NCBI RefSeq assembly: GCF_052327305.1
Contig: NZ_CP182486.1
Coordinates: 372,001-436,000 of the forward strand
DNA length: 64,000 nt
Direction: 5' to 3'
From: Sphingobium sp052327305
Lineage (GTDB): Bacteria > Pseudomonadota > Alphaproteobacteria > Sphingomonadales > Sphingomonadaceae
Each line of letters starts with the position of its first letter. Positions within the stretch are counted from its first letter, which is position 1. Below, piece by piece: positions 1 through 9,720 of this stretch. The translations under genes and the position numbers were made by a program. The notes under the pieces are model-generated. The model had not been told where the DNA came from, did not search any database, and worked only from the letters and a program-made list of their open reading frames with translations.

Positions 1-134
1 AGTACGATCCCCCTTGCGAGGGCCAGGCCATCGTCCTTGCGCCCGTCATGAAGAGCGAGGAGGCCTTTCGCCAGCGCATCGGCAAAGGCGCGGTGCGCAG
101 GGATGGTGTAGATGGCCGGGTGCGCGTCAGCCAC
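1..134 (-). CDS. addB: AddB double-strand break repair helicase-nuclease subunit, N-terminal fragment
   Basis: Partial gene leaving the left edge. Reading leftward from a GTG at 134 gives about 44 residues beginning MADAHPAIYTIPAHRAFADA and continuing through LARGIV. This resembles the N terminus of alphaproteobacterial AddB, the partner of AddA in the RecBCD-like end-resection complex. The GTG overlaps the last codons of the murU-type gene, so the two are probably translationally coupled. The order divL-tsaE-amgK-murU-addB is recurrent in alphaproteobacteria and supports the call. Only the first residues are visible, so helicase and nuclease motifs cannot be checked. Confidence 0.75.
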   Translation of the reverse strand, partial: MADAHPAIYTIPAHRAFADALAKGLLALHDGRKDDGLALARGIV

Positions 135-852
135 CAGCGATCCCGGCCTCGACGATCGGTATCGCCGCCGGCGTTCCCACGTCGAACCAAAGCCCGATAT
201 GGACAAGCCCATAGGCCCGCCCGGCGGCGATTGCCCTGTCCCAGAAGATGTTCGTAGAGAAAGCATCGCCCGGCGGGTCAACGATCAGGCGGGGCGCAAT
301 GACCTGAACACCCGTGAAGACGAAGGGCGCCACTCGCCCTGGCTTCCGCCGGGAGAGCCGGCCCAGAGCGTCCATGTGAAAGTCGCCCGGTCCGCTGTGC
401 CCCGCCGCACGGGCATGGGGCACCATGAGGAGCAGTGCGTCCATCGCGGCGTCATCCCACCGCCGGGCAAGTGCGCTGATCGCGTTGGTCGGTCCGTCGA
501 TCCACAAATTATCGCTGTTGGCGCAGAGGAAAGGCTTCTCGCCCAGCAGCGGGAGCGCGTGAATCAGCCCTCCGCCTGTCTCCAACAGCTTGGCCCGCTC
601 GTCGGAGATGACATAATCGACGCCCGTCTCTCGCGCTCGTCCCGCCAGATGCGCCTCGATCGCGTCCGCAAGATAATGCACGTTGACGACGATGCGCCGG
701 ATGCCCGCGCTTTCGATCCGGTCGAGGGCGTGGTCGATGAGGGGTTGTCCCGCCACTTTCACCAGTGGCTTGGGTCGGGTCGCGGTCAGCGGTCGCATCC
801 GCTTTCCGAGACCCGCCGCCATTAGCATCGCGGTGTCGATCACAGTGCTCAC
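127..852 (-). CDS. murU: MurU-type nucleotidyltransferase (MurNAc-1-phosphate uridylyltransferase)
   Basis: A 241-residue sugar-1-phosphate nucleotidyltransferase. The N-terminal nucleotide-binding signature GLGKRMRPLT (residues 14-23) is followed by PKPLVKVAGQPLI. ETGGGL near residue 91 and NSDN near 112 are the substrate and metal loops of the family. In Pseudomonas putida MurU makes UDP-MurNAc from MurNAc-1-phosphate in a recycling route that bypasses de novo synthesis and lowers fosfomycin sensitivity. The kinase gene directly upstream is the AmgK-type partner, which supports this substrate over other sugar phosphates. The start overlaps the end of amgK by a few bases and the end overlaps addB, so this is one tight operon. 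Substrate is inferred from context and similarity. Confidence 0.85.
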   Translation of the reverse strand: MSTVIDTAMLMAAGLGKRMRPLTATRPKPLVKVAGQPLIDHALDRIESAGIRRIVVNVHYLADAIEAHLAGRARETGVDYVISDERAKLLETGGGLIHALPLLGEKPFLCANSDNLWIDGPTNAISALARRWDDAAMDALLLMVPHARAAGHSGPGDFHMDALGRLSRRKPGRVAPFVFTGVQVIAPRLIVDPPGDAFSTNIFWDRAIAAGRAYGLVHIGLWFDVGTPAAIPIVEAGIAGG

Positions 853-1853
853 GGGCGCGGCTCTGGCTTTAGTACGCCGCGTAGCTTATGCGGCACGTTC
901 GCCTCGAACCATTCGGCTACCGGTTCCAGCGCGGGATGCGCGAGATCGCGGTGGAGCAGACCCCACATGCGCGGCAGATAGTCGAGATAACGTGGCTTGC
1001 CGTCCCGCTGGCACAGACGCGTGAAAATGCCAATGATCTTCGCGTTTCGTTGTGCGCCAAGCACTGCATAGGCCGCATCGAAATCGGGCGAGACCGGTGC
1101 CACGCTCTTGTAGTGCGCCAGCATCGTTGCCTCGGTCATGACCGATACATCGCGGCGGGCATCCTGCAGCAGGGAAACAAGATCATAAGCGGGATGCCCG
1201 GCAAGGGCGTCCTGAAAGTCGAGCAGACCCAGACCATGGCTGCGCTCCGCGTCAGGCAACAGCATGATGTTTTCGGCGTGATAGTCCCGCAGCACCGTCA
1301 CGGGCGGCGCGGCGTCATTTTCCACGACCGGCAGTACCGCTTCCCACGCCTCGACATAGCCGACCATGTTTACGTCCAGCCCGGCAGCAGGGCAGAACCA
1401 TTCCGTAAGCAGGTTCACCTCGCGCAGATACACCTCGCGGTCATAGCGCGGGACGTCACATGGCGGCAGCTTGTGAATTTCGGCCAGCACATCCACGGCA
1501 CGGCGATAGATGCCGTGCTCATCCTGAGGCGCGTGATCGAGATGATCGCGGACCCGCTCGTCGCCAAAGTCCTCCAGCAGAACCAGTCCCTGGTCCAGAT
1601 CACGCGCCAAAATCTCCGGAGCGGCGAAACCGTGACCGCTGAGCCATTCACCCACTGCGATGAACGGGCGCGGGTCTTCGTGGGGCGGCGGGGCATCCAT
1701 CAGCACGGCTCGCTTCTCTCCGTCGGTAACCCGAAAATAGCGGCGGAAAGAGGCGTCACCCGCCAGCGGCGCGATCCGCGCCCCTTCCCATCCGGCGGAG
1801 GCGAGGAAGGCCGGTGCGCTCGCAGGCGGCGTCATATCGGAAGCTTTTGCCAT
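849..1853 (-). CDS. amgK: AmgK-type anomeric sugar kinase (aminoglycoside phosphotransferase fold)
   Basis: About 334 residues with the APH/choline kinase fold. GDASFRRYFRV lies in the N-lobe, LVLLEDFGD at the hinge, RDYHAENIML is the catalytic loop (Asp and Asn of the family) and LLDFQDALAG is the metal-binding Asp loop. AmgK phosphorylates the anomeric carbon of MurNAc/GlcNAc, feeding MurU encoded immediately downstream. I chose the ATG at 1853 (MAKASDMTPP) because GGGAG lies five bases upstream. The ATG at 1835 is an equally serious alternative because it forms an ATGA overlap with the tsaE stop. The open frame extends further upstream, but that extension runs inside tsaE. Family annotations often say only phosphotransferase. 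Confidence 0.85.
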   Translation of the reverse strand: MAKASDMTPPASAPAFLASAGWEGARIAPLAGDASFRRYFRVTDGEKRAVLMDAPPPHEDPRPFIAVGEWLSGHGFAAPEILARDLDQGLVLLEDFGDERVRDHLDHAPQDEHGIYRRAVDVLAEIHKLPPCDVPRYDREVYLREVNLLTEWFCPAAGLDVNMVGYVEAWEAVLPVVENDAAPPVTVLRDYHAENIMLLPDAERSHGLGLLDFQDALAGHPAYDLVSLLQDARRDVSVMTEATMLAHYKSVAPVSPDFDAAYAVLGAQRNAKIIGIFTRLCQRDGKPRYLDYLPRMWGLLHRDLAHPALEPVAEWFEANVPHKLRGVLKPEPRP

Positions 1854-2281
1854 CGCCGCTCCCAAGCGTCCGGCACGCGGGCTGTCAAGCCACGACCGCC
1901 GGCCGGTTCCGGCGCCAGGCTCAGGTGGAGTGCATGGGCTATCAGCGCCGCGCCGCCATGCTCGGGCCATTCCACGAGAACCGCTCCATCCGCCAGCCAG
2001 TCCGAGAGGCCCAGTTCCTCAACATCTTCCGGGGATTCGATCCGATAAAGATCGACATGGGCGACGGCCAGGCGCAGTTCGGGCGGCTCATAGCCCTGCA
2101 GGATCGCGAAGGTTGGGCTCGGTGCCTCACCCGCATAGCCAAGACCGCGCAGAATTCCCCGTGCCAGCGTGGTTTTTCCGGCCCCCAGTCCACCGGAAAG
2201 CGCAATCATATCCCCAGCGCTGACGAGTTGCGCCAGCTCCTCGCCAAAGGCCTCAAGGCTGGCTGCATCCTTAAAGAGCAT
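1832..2281 (-). CDS. tsaE: tRNA threonylcarbamoyladenosine biosynthesis ATPase TsaE
   Basis: A 149-residue P-loop protein with Walker A GGLGAGKTTLARG near residues 29-41, the conserved PSPTFAILQGYE segment, HVDLYRIESPEDVEELGL and the C-terminal EWPEHGG. All are TsaE signatures and the length is normal. TsaE is the ATPase that resets the TsaB-TsaD complex during t6A37 formation on ANN-decoding tRNAs. It starts seven bases after the divL-type gene ends, and its stop overlaps a possible amgK start. tsaB and tsaD are not in the window. Confidence 0.96.
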   Translation of the reverse strand: MLFKDAASLEAFGEELAQLVSAGDMIALSGGLGAGKTTLARGILRGLGYAGEAPSPTFAILQGYEPPELRLAVAHVDLYRIESPEDVEELGLSDWLADGAVLVEWPEHGGAALIAHALHLSLAPEPAGGRGLTARVPDAWERRWQKLPI

Positions 2282-2288
2282 CAGCCGA

Positions 2289-4637
2289 TCACTCGCGTGG
2301 CAGTTCGATTGTCACGGCAGTGCCCTGCCCCGGTTCGGAAATGAGGCTCACCGTCCCGCCATGCGCTTCGATGAACTGCCGGACCAGCGGCAGGCCCAGC
2401 CCGGCAGCCTCGCCGCCAGCACCCCGGCCCAGACGTGCAAAGCTGTCGAATAGGCGTGCTTGCAGCTTGTTCTCGATACCCGGCCCATTGTCGGAGATGA
2501 CAATCCGCGCGGTCTGGACCGTCCCATCGCCATGGACGAGCACACGTCCGTTCTGGCCGACAAAGCGCACGGCATTGTCGATCAGATGGCCAACCGCTTG
2601 CCGTATTCGCCGCTCGTCTCCGGTCACGGAGCCGATGCTCGGGGCGATCGACTCGACGATCGTCACGTCCCGTTCCACCGCCGCTGCTTCGAATCCGGCG
2701 GCAGCCTCGTGTAGCAATGCACCGAGATCCACCGGGCGGCGCTCGATCGGCAGGCCACCCGCCGCGCCTTGCGTCAGGTCGAGCACATTGTCGATCAGCC
2801 CGGCAAGCCGGTCTGTGCTCTGCATGATCGCGCCCAGATATTCCTTCGCGGTCTCGCCCAGTTCCCCGGCATAGCCGGACTGCATCATCTCCGCGAAACC
2901 GGCGATGGACGTCAGCGGCGTGCGCAGTTCGTAGCTCATGTTCGAGACAAACGCCGATTTAACGCGGTCGGCCTCTTCCAGCGCTTCGTTGCGGTCGCGC
3001 AGCGCCTGCTCGATCCGGCGGCTGTCGGAGATATCCAGCATGAGGAAGAGGGCGTTTCCGTCCGGCAGCGGAATCGCCGCGAACTCGAAATAGCGCCCGT
3101 CCGCGAAGGCGATACGCCCGCCGCGTTGGCGGCGATCCACCGTCGCAGCGCGGATCAGCTGGTGGACGAGGCCCGATTGCTGCGGTCGCGCAAGCCGAGG
3201 CGCTAGGCTCTGCATCAGTTCGTCCACACGCGGATGTTGTGCCAGGACCATTTCCTGTGCCTGCCAGATTTGCCGGAAGCGGCTGTTCCACATGTGGAGC
3301 CGCCCATCCGCCGCGAACACGGCAATCGCCTCGAAGAGATTGTCCAGCGTCGCGGTCCGCACACGCAGCAGCGTGTCGCGCGCGGAGGAAAGCTGGACCT
3401 GCTCGGTCCTGTCCTCGAAGATGAGGAGCAGGCCCCCGTCCGGCAGTGGCTGCGCATAGACGCGCAAATGCACGCCATCGCGAAGCAGCCAGTTCTCCTC
3501 CACCGCATGCGGAGAGGTGAACCACTGGCGACGCTCCTCGCGCCAGGCCTGGAAGTCCGGCGTGTGAGGAACCGCGCCCGATTCCCGCATCGCGTCCAGC
3601 ACGCGATTGAACTCGGTTTCGGACAGCACGGAATCATGTTTGAGGCCGAAGATGCTCATGAAGGGCTGATTGCAGAAGCGAAGCCGCTGGTCAGACCCGA
3701 ACTGCGCAACGCCGGCCGACAGCCTGTCGAGCATGTCCCGGTGCGCCTGCGCAGTGTGCCGAAGCTCCGCGCGCGCCTCCTCCAGCTCGTGCATGTCGAT
3801 GGCGTAGCCGGCCACGCCCACAGCGCCCAGTGGCACATCGACCACCCGCATCAGCCGCCGCTTGCCGTCGATCGTGACCGGAACCATCCGCGCGGAAGTC
3901 TCACCCACTTTCCCGGCAGCCGAGGCCGCGGCTGCGGGGGTCACGCCGTCCATCGCCTCGATCAGCTCAATCCCCTGTGAGACGACATCATCGGCCGATG
4001 GTGCATCTACGGCGCGAACATAAGCCGTGTTGACGAGGCTGAGCCCGCCGTCCGGGGCGCGATGCCAGATCGGCATCGGCGCAGCCTCGATCACGCCGGA
4101 GAGTGCCTCAAGCGCCGCACGATAGCGCGCCCCCTGCTCCTGCAAATCCTCGATCATCGACTGACTCTCAGTCATGTCGAAGATCCAGAGCACGATCGCC
4201 CCAGGCCCGGACAGATCCGAGCTTGCAGGCTGTCCGCGCACGAGCAGCGACCGGCTGGAACCGACGGCACGCACCGGGATCGCGAATGTCTTGCCGCCCC
4301 GCTGTGCAGCCTTGATCTCAGCGGCGAGTGCGTGCGCGCGGTCCGGCTCCAGGCCTCCGTCCTCCGCAATCAGTTCGGAGACGAAGCCGGGGACTCTGCC
4401 CTGCCCCAGCCAGCTTGCCAGCCGGTCCGGCGCTTCGATGCGCCCGTCCGGGAGGACGATCACGGGGATTGCGGGAGCCGACTGCAGCAGATCGGCCAGC
4501 CTGTCGGCCTGCATGCGCGCATGTCTCGCGGATCGCCGCATGGCGAGGCCGCTCCACAGGGCCCATAGCGCCACGGCCAGCCACAGCGCCAGCACTGCTC
4601 CCAGCAGCGCCATCATGATGGGCGAAAGCGCGATCAC
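2289..4637 (-). CDS. divL: DivL-type PAS sensor pseudo-histidine kinase with tyrosine in the H-box
   Basis: A 782-residue protein with one N-terminal membrane helix (about 5-33), a long PAS-rich sensory region (about 60-540), a dimerisation/phosphoacceptor helix and a C-terminal HATPase domain (NAVRFVGQNG, ISDNGPGIE, AGLGLPLVRQFIEAHGG). The H-box reads SNMSYELRTPLTSI: Tyr569 stands where histidine kinases have the phosphorylated His. The same substitution defines DivL of Caulobacter, a similarly sized essential regulator that binds DivK-P and controls CckA and CtrA. The neighbours tsaE, amgK, murU and addB are those expected beside divL. Function is inferred from family. The Tyr is read directly from the sequence. 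Confidence 0.88.
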   Translation of the reverse strand: MIALSPIMMALLGAVLALWLAVALWALWSGLAMRRSARHARMQADRLADLLQSAPAIPVIVLPDGRIEAPDRLASWLGQGRVPGFVSELIAEDGGLEPDRAHALAAEIKAAQRGGKTFAIPVRAVGSSRSLLVRGQPASSDLSGPGAIVLWIFDMTESQSMIEDLQEQGARYRAALEALSGVIEAAPMPIWHRAPDGGLSLVNTAYVRAVDAPSADDVVSQGIELIEAMDGVTPAAAASAAGKVGETSARMVPVTIDGKRRLMRVVDVPLGAVGVAGYAIDMHELEEARAELRHTAQAHRDMLDRLSAGVAQFGSDQRLRFCNQPFMSIFGLKHDSVLSETEFNRVLDAMRESGAVPHTPDFQAWREERRQWFTSPHAVEENWLLRDGVHLRVYAQPLPDGGLLLIFEDRTEQVQLSSARDTLLRVRTATLDNLFEAIAVFAADGRLHMWNSRFRQIWQAQEMVLAQHPRVDELMQSLAPRLARPQQSGLVHQLIRAATVDRRQRGGRIAFADGRYFEFAAIPLPDGNALFLMLDISDSRRIEQALRDRNEALEEADRVKSAFVSNMSYELRTPLTSIAGFAEMMQSGYAGELGETAKEYLGAIMQSTDRLAGLIDNVLDLTQGAAGGLPIERRPVDLGALLHEAAAGFEAAAVERDVTIVESIAPSIGSVTGDERRIRQAVGHLIDNAVRFVGQNGRVLVHGDGTVQTARIVISDNGPGIENKLQARLFDSFARLGRGAGGEAAGLGLPLVRQFIEAHGGTVSLISEPGQGTAVTIELPRE

Positions 4638-4852
4638 GCCGCTCGATTACGGTCGATTGCGGTTTGGCACAAGCGCCCACGAAACCGCAGCGGAAAGCCC
4701 GGTGGGTGCTCACCGTCAAACGCGCAACACGCGCAGGGCAACGGGGCATGGCAGGCGATGGTCATTCCCACTTCGGAACAGCGTTTATCGGGACGCTAGT
4801 GAAAGAGTCCGCACTTGGCTATCGTGGCCGGCGAAAAAGGGTCGCCAGAATC

Positions 4853-5437
4853 ATGCGCTCGGGGAAAAAGACTTTAATCTTCATATTGCTGGTATGCGCA
4901 TTTAGGTGCCCAGCCCACGCCGCCGAGCCGCCTTTCTCAAGCCAGGCGAGCACGCCGATCCCCTCGGGAGCGGAGAGCTCATCACGTGCCGTCGCTCTCA
5001 TGGTCGGCCGCATTGCAAGCTTCACGCGCTGGCCCCAGAATCTAGGCCGCCTGCTGGTTTGCGTGGTAGGGCCTGCACGTTTTGGGGGTGCCCTCGCGCA
5101 AAGTGGGGAGACAGCAAATCGGCCTGTTTCGGTGCGTTCCCTTACCGCGCCCAGCGCGTCCGCGCTCGATGGATGCAATATCGTTTATCTGGGCTCGATC
5201 TATATGAGTTCTTTGGCGCCGGGTCAGGCCTGGCGAGTTCTGTCCCCGCTTCGTGGGCAGCCTGTCTTGTCTATTGCGGAGGCGGACCCGGGATGTCGCT
5301 CGGGCGCCATGTTCTGCCTTCAGGTTGCGGCTGACCGCTTGTCGTTCCTGCTCAATATCGATGCCATCGCGCGCAGTCCCTTGCGTGTCGATCCACGTGT
5401 GCTCCGCCTGGCCCAGTTCCACGAGGAAGAGCCATGA
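4853..5437 (+). CDS. yfiR: YfiR-family periplasmic regulator (DUF4154)
   Basis: A 194-residue exported protein. The signal peptide is MRSGKKTLIFILLVCAF followed by an AHA-A cleavage site near residue 25. The mature part shows YfiR-family features: KLIASFTRWP-like IASFTRWP, LLVCVVG, CNIVYLG, RGQPVLSIAEADPGC and LSFLLNIDAIARSPLRVDPRVLRLA near the C terminus. YfiR is the periplasmic repressor of the membrane diguanylate cyclase YfiN in Pseudomonas. The open frame starts upstream at 4664, but the signal peptide sets the start at 4853. The stop overlaps the next start (ATGA), so the two genes are coupled. Confidence 0.85.
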   Translation: MRSGKKTLIFILLVCAFRCPAHAAEPPFSSQASTPIPSGAESSSRAVALMVGRIASFTRWPQNLGRLLVCVVGPARFGGALAQSGETANRPVSVRSLTAPSASALDGCNIVYLGSIYMSSLAPGQAWRVLSPLRGQPVLSIAEADPGCRSGAMFCLQVAADRLSFLLNIDAIARSPLRVDPRVLRLAQFHEEEP

Positions 5438-6660
5438 GCAACGCCCGTCGCTCGCTCTCGCTCCGCTATGTTCTGGCGCTGGTCCACATGCGGGTCACGC
5501 TGTTCGCGATCAGCATGGCGATCATCACCATTTCGGCCATCGGCTTCGCGACGATATTGCGTTATGCCGAGCAAAATCAGGATCTGGTCGCCGAAACTGC
5601 CTCCTATGTCGCTGCGCCGGCTGTCGTCTTCCGGGATCCTGCGGCCACGCACGCGATTATCGCGCCTCTGTTGAGCCGCCGGGGCGTTGCGCGGATCGAT
5701 GTCCTCGTCGAGGGCAAACCCTTTGCCTCCGCCAACGACCCGCGCCGCGCGCCGTCCAATGTCTTCGAGCGACAGTTGGCGAGTTATTTCTTTCTGCATC
5801 CGCACAGCCGCCTCATCGAGCATCAGGGGCAGGTCATCGGCGAGATCCAAGTGTTCATCGACGTCGAGGAGATCGCGGGCTATGTCCTCACTGCTCTCGC
5901 CGGTGGGCTCAGTTGCCTCCTGCTCACAGCCATCGCAACAGCCCTGCTCGCGCGTCGGCTGAGTGCCAATGTCATTCAACCGCTCGAAGCGATCAGCCAG
6001 GTGGCGCACCGGGTTCGGTCCGAGCGCTGCTTCGATTTGCGCGCGCCATCTGCTTCTATTCACGAGATCGATGCGCTGGGCGCGGATTTCAACTCCCTCA
6101 TAGCCGAGATGGAACGCTGGGACACGCGGCTGCGCACCGAGAATGAAGAACTCAGCCATCGCGCCACGCATGACAGCCTCACTCAGCTTCCCAACCGGCG
6201 AGCCTTCGAGTGGCGGCTTGCTTCCGCGATCGCGGAGGCCGGGCGCGCGAACCAGACGTTTGCCGTGATGTTCATCGACGGAGATCACTTCAAGGAGATC
6301 AACGATCAGCTGGGCCATCGCAGTGGCGATGCCGTGCTGATGAGCATCGCGGATCGTCTGACACGGTCCATTCAGCCGGAAGACACGGCAGCGAGGCTGG
6401 GCGGTGACGAGTTCGCCGTCATTCTCGCGCCTCCCAGAGATGGCGATGGCGTGGACCGGGTGCTTGAGGAGATCCGGACCCGGATGAGCGAACCGGTCAG
6501 CCTGCCTGACGGCAACCGAATCACGATCAGTGTGTCCGTGGGTGTTGCGATCTTTCCACAGGACGGGGCGAATACGACCGAGCTTCTCGCCAGAGCGGAT
6601 GCGGCCATGTATGCCTATAAATCAAGAACAAGGCAGATTGGGAAACAGGGACGCCGATGA
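5434..6660 (+). CDS. yfiN: YfiN-type membrane diguanylate cyclase (periplasmic sensor, HAMP, GGDEF)
   Basis: A 408-residue protein with a first helix (about residues 20-45), a periplasmic CHASE8-like domain, a second helix at about 148-172 (ALAGGLSCLLLTAIATALLA), a HAMP region (LEAISQVAHRVRSE) and a GGDEF domain with RLGGDEFAVIL. The active-site motif is intact, so c-di-GMP synthesis is expected. The inhibitory I-site, normally RxxD just before the GG(D/E)EF loop, reads QPED, so product inhibition may be lost. The position between yfiR- and yfiB-type genes matches the tripartite Pseudomonas system, in which YfiR holds YfiN off and YfiB relieves it. The start ATG overlaps the yfiR stop. Confidence 0.88.
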   Translation: MSNARRSLSLRYVLALVHMRVTLFAISMAIITISAIGFATILRYAEQNQDLVAETASYVAAPAVVFRDPAATHAIIAPLLSRRGVARIDVLVEGKPFASANDPRRAPSNVFERQLASYFFLHPHSRLIEHQGQVIGEIQVFIDVEEIAGYVLTALAGGLSCLLLTAIATALLARRLSANVIQPLEAISQVAHRVRSERCFDLRAPSASIHEIDALGADFNSLIAEMERWDTRLRTENEELSHRATHDSLTQLPNRRAFEWRLASAIAEAGRANQTFAVMFIDGDHFKEINDQLGHRSGDAVLMSIADRLTRSIQPEDTAARLGGDEFAVILAPPRDGDGVDRVLEEIRTRMSEPVSLPDGNRITISVSVGVAIFPQDGANTTELLARADAAMYAYKSRTRQIGKQGRR

Positions 6661-7148
6661 AATCAGCAGTTATGAAAGCCGCTGCGATCTCGTTATCGCT
6701 GCTGGCGGCTGCATGCGCCGCAACTCCTCGTCCGGCACCACTTTTCACGCCCCAGCAGGAGGCCGTGCTGCGCGCTAACCGCTTTGTGGAAACAGACAGA
6801 GGTTGGGAGTTTTCGGCGAACGACAAGCTCCTGTTCCCCTTTGACGATAGCAAGCTGAAAGCGGACCAGGTCCCTGTTCTGCAGGCTATCGCCGGCAGGC
6901 TGGACGCCGTCGCGATCATGCATGCAACAGTAGAGGGCCATACTGATGCGACAGGAACAGCCGCCTATAATGAGCAGCTTTCCATCCGTCGCGCCGGAGC
7001 CGTCGCGGAGGCGCTCATCTCGGGCGGTTTCAGTCGCGAGGGGATAAAGGTGGAGGGGCTTGGCTCACGCTATCCCGTGGAATCCAACGATACACGCCAA
7101 GGCCGCGAGGAGAACCGCCGCGTAGTCATCCTCATCACGACGCCGTAA
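6657..7148 (+). CDS. yfiB: YfiB-type OmpA-like outer-membrane lipoprotein
   Basis: A 163-residue lipoprotein with lipobox LLAAAC (Cys20) and an OmpA-like peptidoglycan-binding domain from about residue 60 (LLFPFDDSKL, VEGHTDATGTAAYNEQLSIRR by segment, GLGSRYPVESN, NRRVVI). The Asp and Arg that contact diaminopimelate in Pal-like domains are present. In Pseudomonas YfiB sequesters YfiR at the outer membrane and so activates YfiN. The gene order here is the same, with the ATG overlapping the yfiN stop. A generic Pal/OmpA lipoprotein is the alternative without the context. Confidence 0.85.
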   Translation: MKSAVMKAAAISLSLLAAACAATPRPAPLFTPQQEAVLRANRFVETDRGWEFSANDKLLFPFDDSKLKADQVPVLQAIAGRLDAVAIMHATVEGHTDATGTAAYNEQLSIRRAGAVAEALISGGFSREGIKVEGLGSRYPVESNDTRQGREENRRVVILITTP

Positions 7149-7404
7149 GACCGCAAGACTGATCGGGCTAGCAAATAGCGCCTCTGGAAATCCTGGGTGC
7201 GAAGCATTGCCAGAAATCGTCATGCGGAACGTGTTTCAGCACCAGCGCACTTTTAACGCCCGTATCTATACTGAGGATAGCTGTCCGGCCTGATCCAGCA
7301 CGAACTCAGTTCGCAAAAGCATGACGGGAAGTCTCCCGGGCTGATCCCGGAAAACTGCCCGTCTAAGAGTGCTGGCGCCGATTAGCGCCGGTTATCTCGC
7401 GATC

Positions 7405-8817
<1,413 letters not shown>

Positions 8818-8865
8818 GGGGAAGCTCCTTGAACGTCTCTGGGGTGACGACAGCCTGCAAAGCAA

Positions 8866-8896
8866 TAAGGCCCGTCGCGGATGCGGACGGGCCTTA
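8866..8896 (-). promoter_or_regulatory. Perfect 11-bp hairpin in the ahcY 5' leader
   Basis: TAAGGCCCGTC (8866-8876) is exactly complementary to GACGGGCCTTA (8886-8896) with a nine-base loop. It lies about 50 bases upstream of the ahcY start, in the transcribed leader if the promoter is further right. On the ahcY strand the stem is followed by ATTGCTTT, a weak T-rich run, so it could act as an attenuator. SAH- and SAM-sensing riboswitches often control this gene, but I could not match this sequence to one. Confidence 0.5.
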
Positions 8897-9022
8897 GCAA
8901 CGCCTTCGCGGCATAGCAAATATAAAGAATTCTTTATGTGTCGTTCCAGTTGGTCCGGGCGAGCGTCAGGCCGGGAGCGGTATCGCCGAACCCGACGACG
9001 TGTCTCAACTCAACCTCGGCTC

Positions 9023-9562
9023 CTATTCTCCTGCGCGTACAGTGGCTTGCGCGATATGGACCTGTGGCGCGCAACGCTGACCCGGAAGCGGCGGCTCCAT
9101 GCCGTTCCGCGGCGCCAGCGCGACGAGGCTTTCCCGGCTGGACGGCATCGTCGCGGCATCACGGGCCATTGCGCGCAGCTCTTCGCAATCCGTCACCGCC
9201 CCGCCATTGCCGAACTGGTTGGCCATCACCGTGCCGAACCGGTCATAGGCATCGAGCGCCGCACGCCCGCCCATATAGCCGTTCATATGCGCCCGGATCT
9301 GGTCGTTAAGGACTGTAAGCGTCGCGCGATGACGCACAACGAAGCTATTGTAATCAGGTACGATATCGACGCCCTTTGCCTGACATCTAAGAGCCGAGAC
9401 CATCAGCATGATGTCAAACTGGCGCACCTGCGCCGCCTCTGTCACGCGTTCGTGCCAACAGCTCTGGGCGAGCGCCGGCTGCGCGAGCCCGATGAGCATC
9501 GGGACGCCCGCAATGCTCCGTGCGGCACGCGCCGCAACCCCTGCCCTGATTGTCATTGCCAC
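9023..9562 (-). CDS. Small exported protein of unknown function, four cysteines
   Basis: About 179 residues. The N terminus MAMTIRAGVAARAARS with a hydrophobic stretch ending ALAQS is a probable Sec signal peptide cleaved near residue 33. The mature part is helical and Arg/Ala-rich and holds four cysteines (SCWHERV, LRCQAKG, TDCEEL, QRCAPQ) that could form two disulfides in the periplasm. I do not recognise the family. It is transcribed leftward alone between ahcY and the parA promoter region. Either of the first two ATGs could be the start. Confidence 0.65.
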   Translation of the reverse strand: MAMTIRAGVAARAARSIAGVPMLIGLAQPALAQSCWHERVTEAAQVRQFDIMLMVSALRCQAKGVDIVPDYNSFVVRHRATLTVLNDQIRAHMNGYMGGRAALDAYDRFGTVMANQFGNGGAVTDCEELRAMARDAATMPSSRESLVALAPRNGMEPPLPGQRCAPQVHIAQATVRAGE

Positions 9563-9720
9563 CCCAATTCCCCCATTCGACAGTCACAAATAGCCACCGA
9601 ATGGTCAGAGATTGGGGAGCCGTGCTTTCATCCTGCTTTCCAGGCGGTGTTAACACGGCGTTCAACTGAATCGTCAGCGAAACCAGCCCGTTGATTGTTG
9701 GATCAGTTCGGGGCCGTTTC

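Noticed and set aside
888..2048. Rightward 386-codon frame opposite amgK and tsaE
   Set aside because: Both genes underneath carry catalytic motifs; the product of this frame is low-complexity and Arg/His-rich.
9650..9668. TTAA-N7-TTCA as a CtrA box before parA
   Set aside because: The second half-site does not match TTAA, so it is not a convincing CtrA site.
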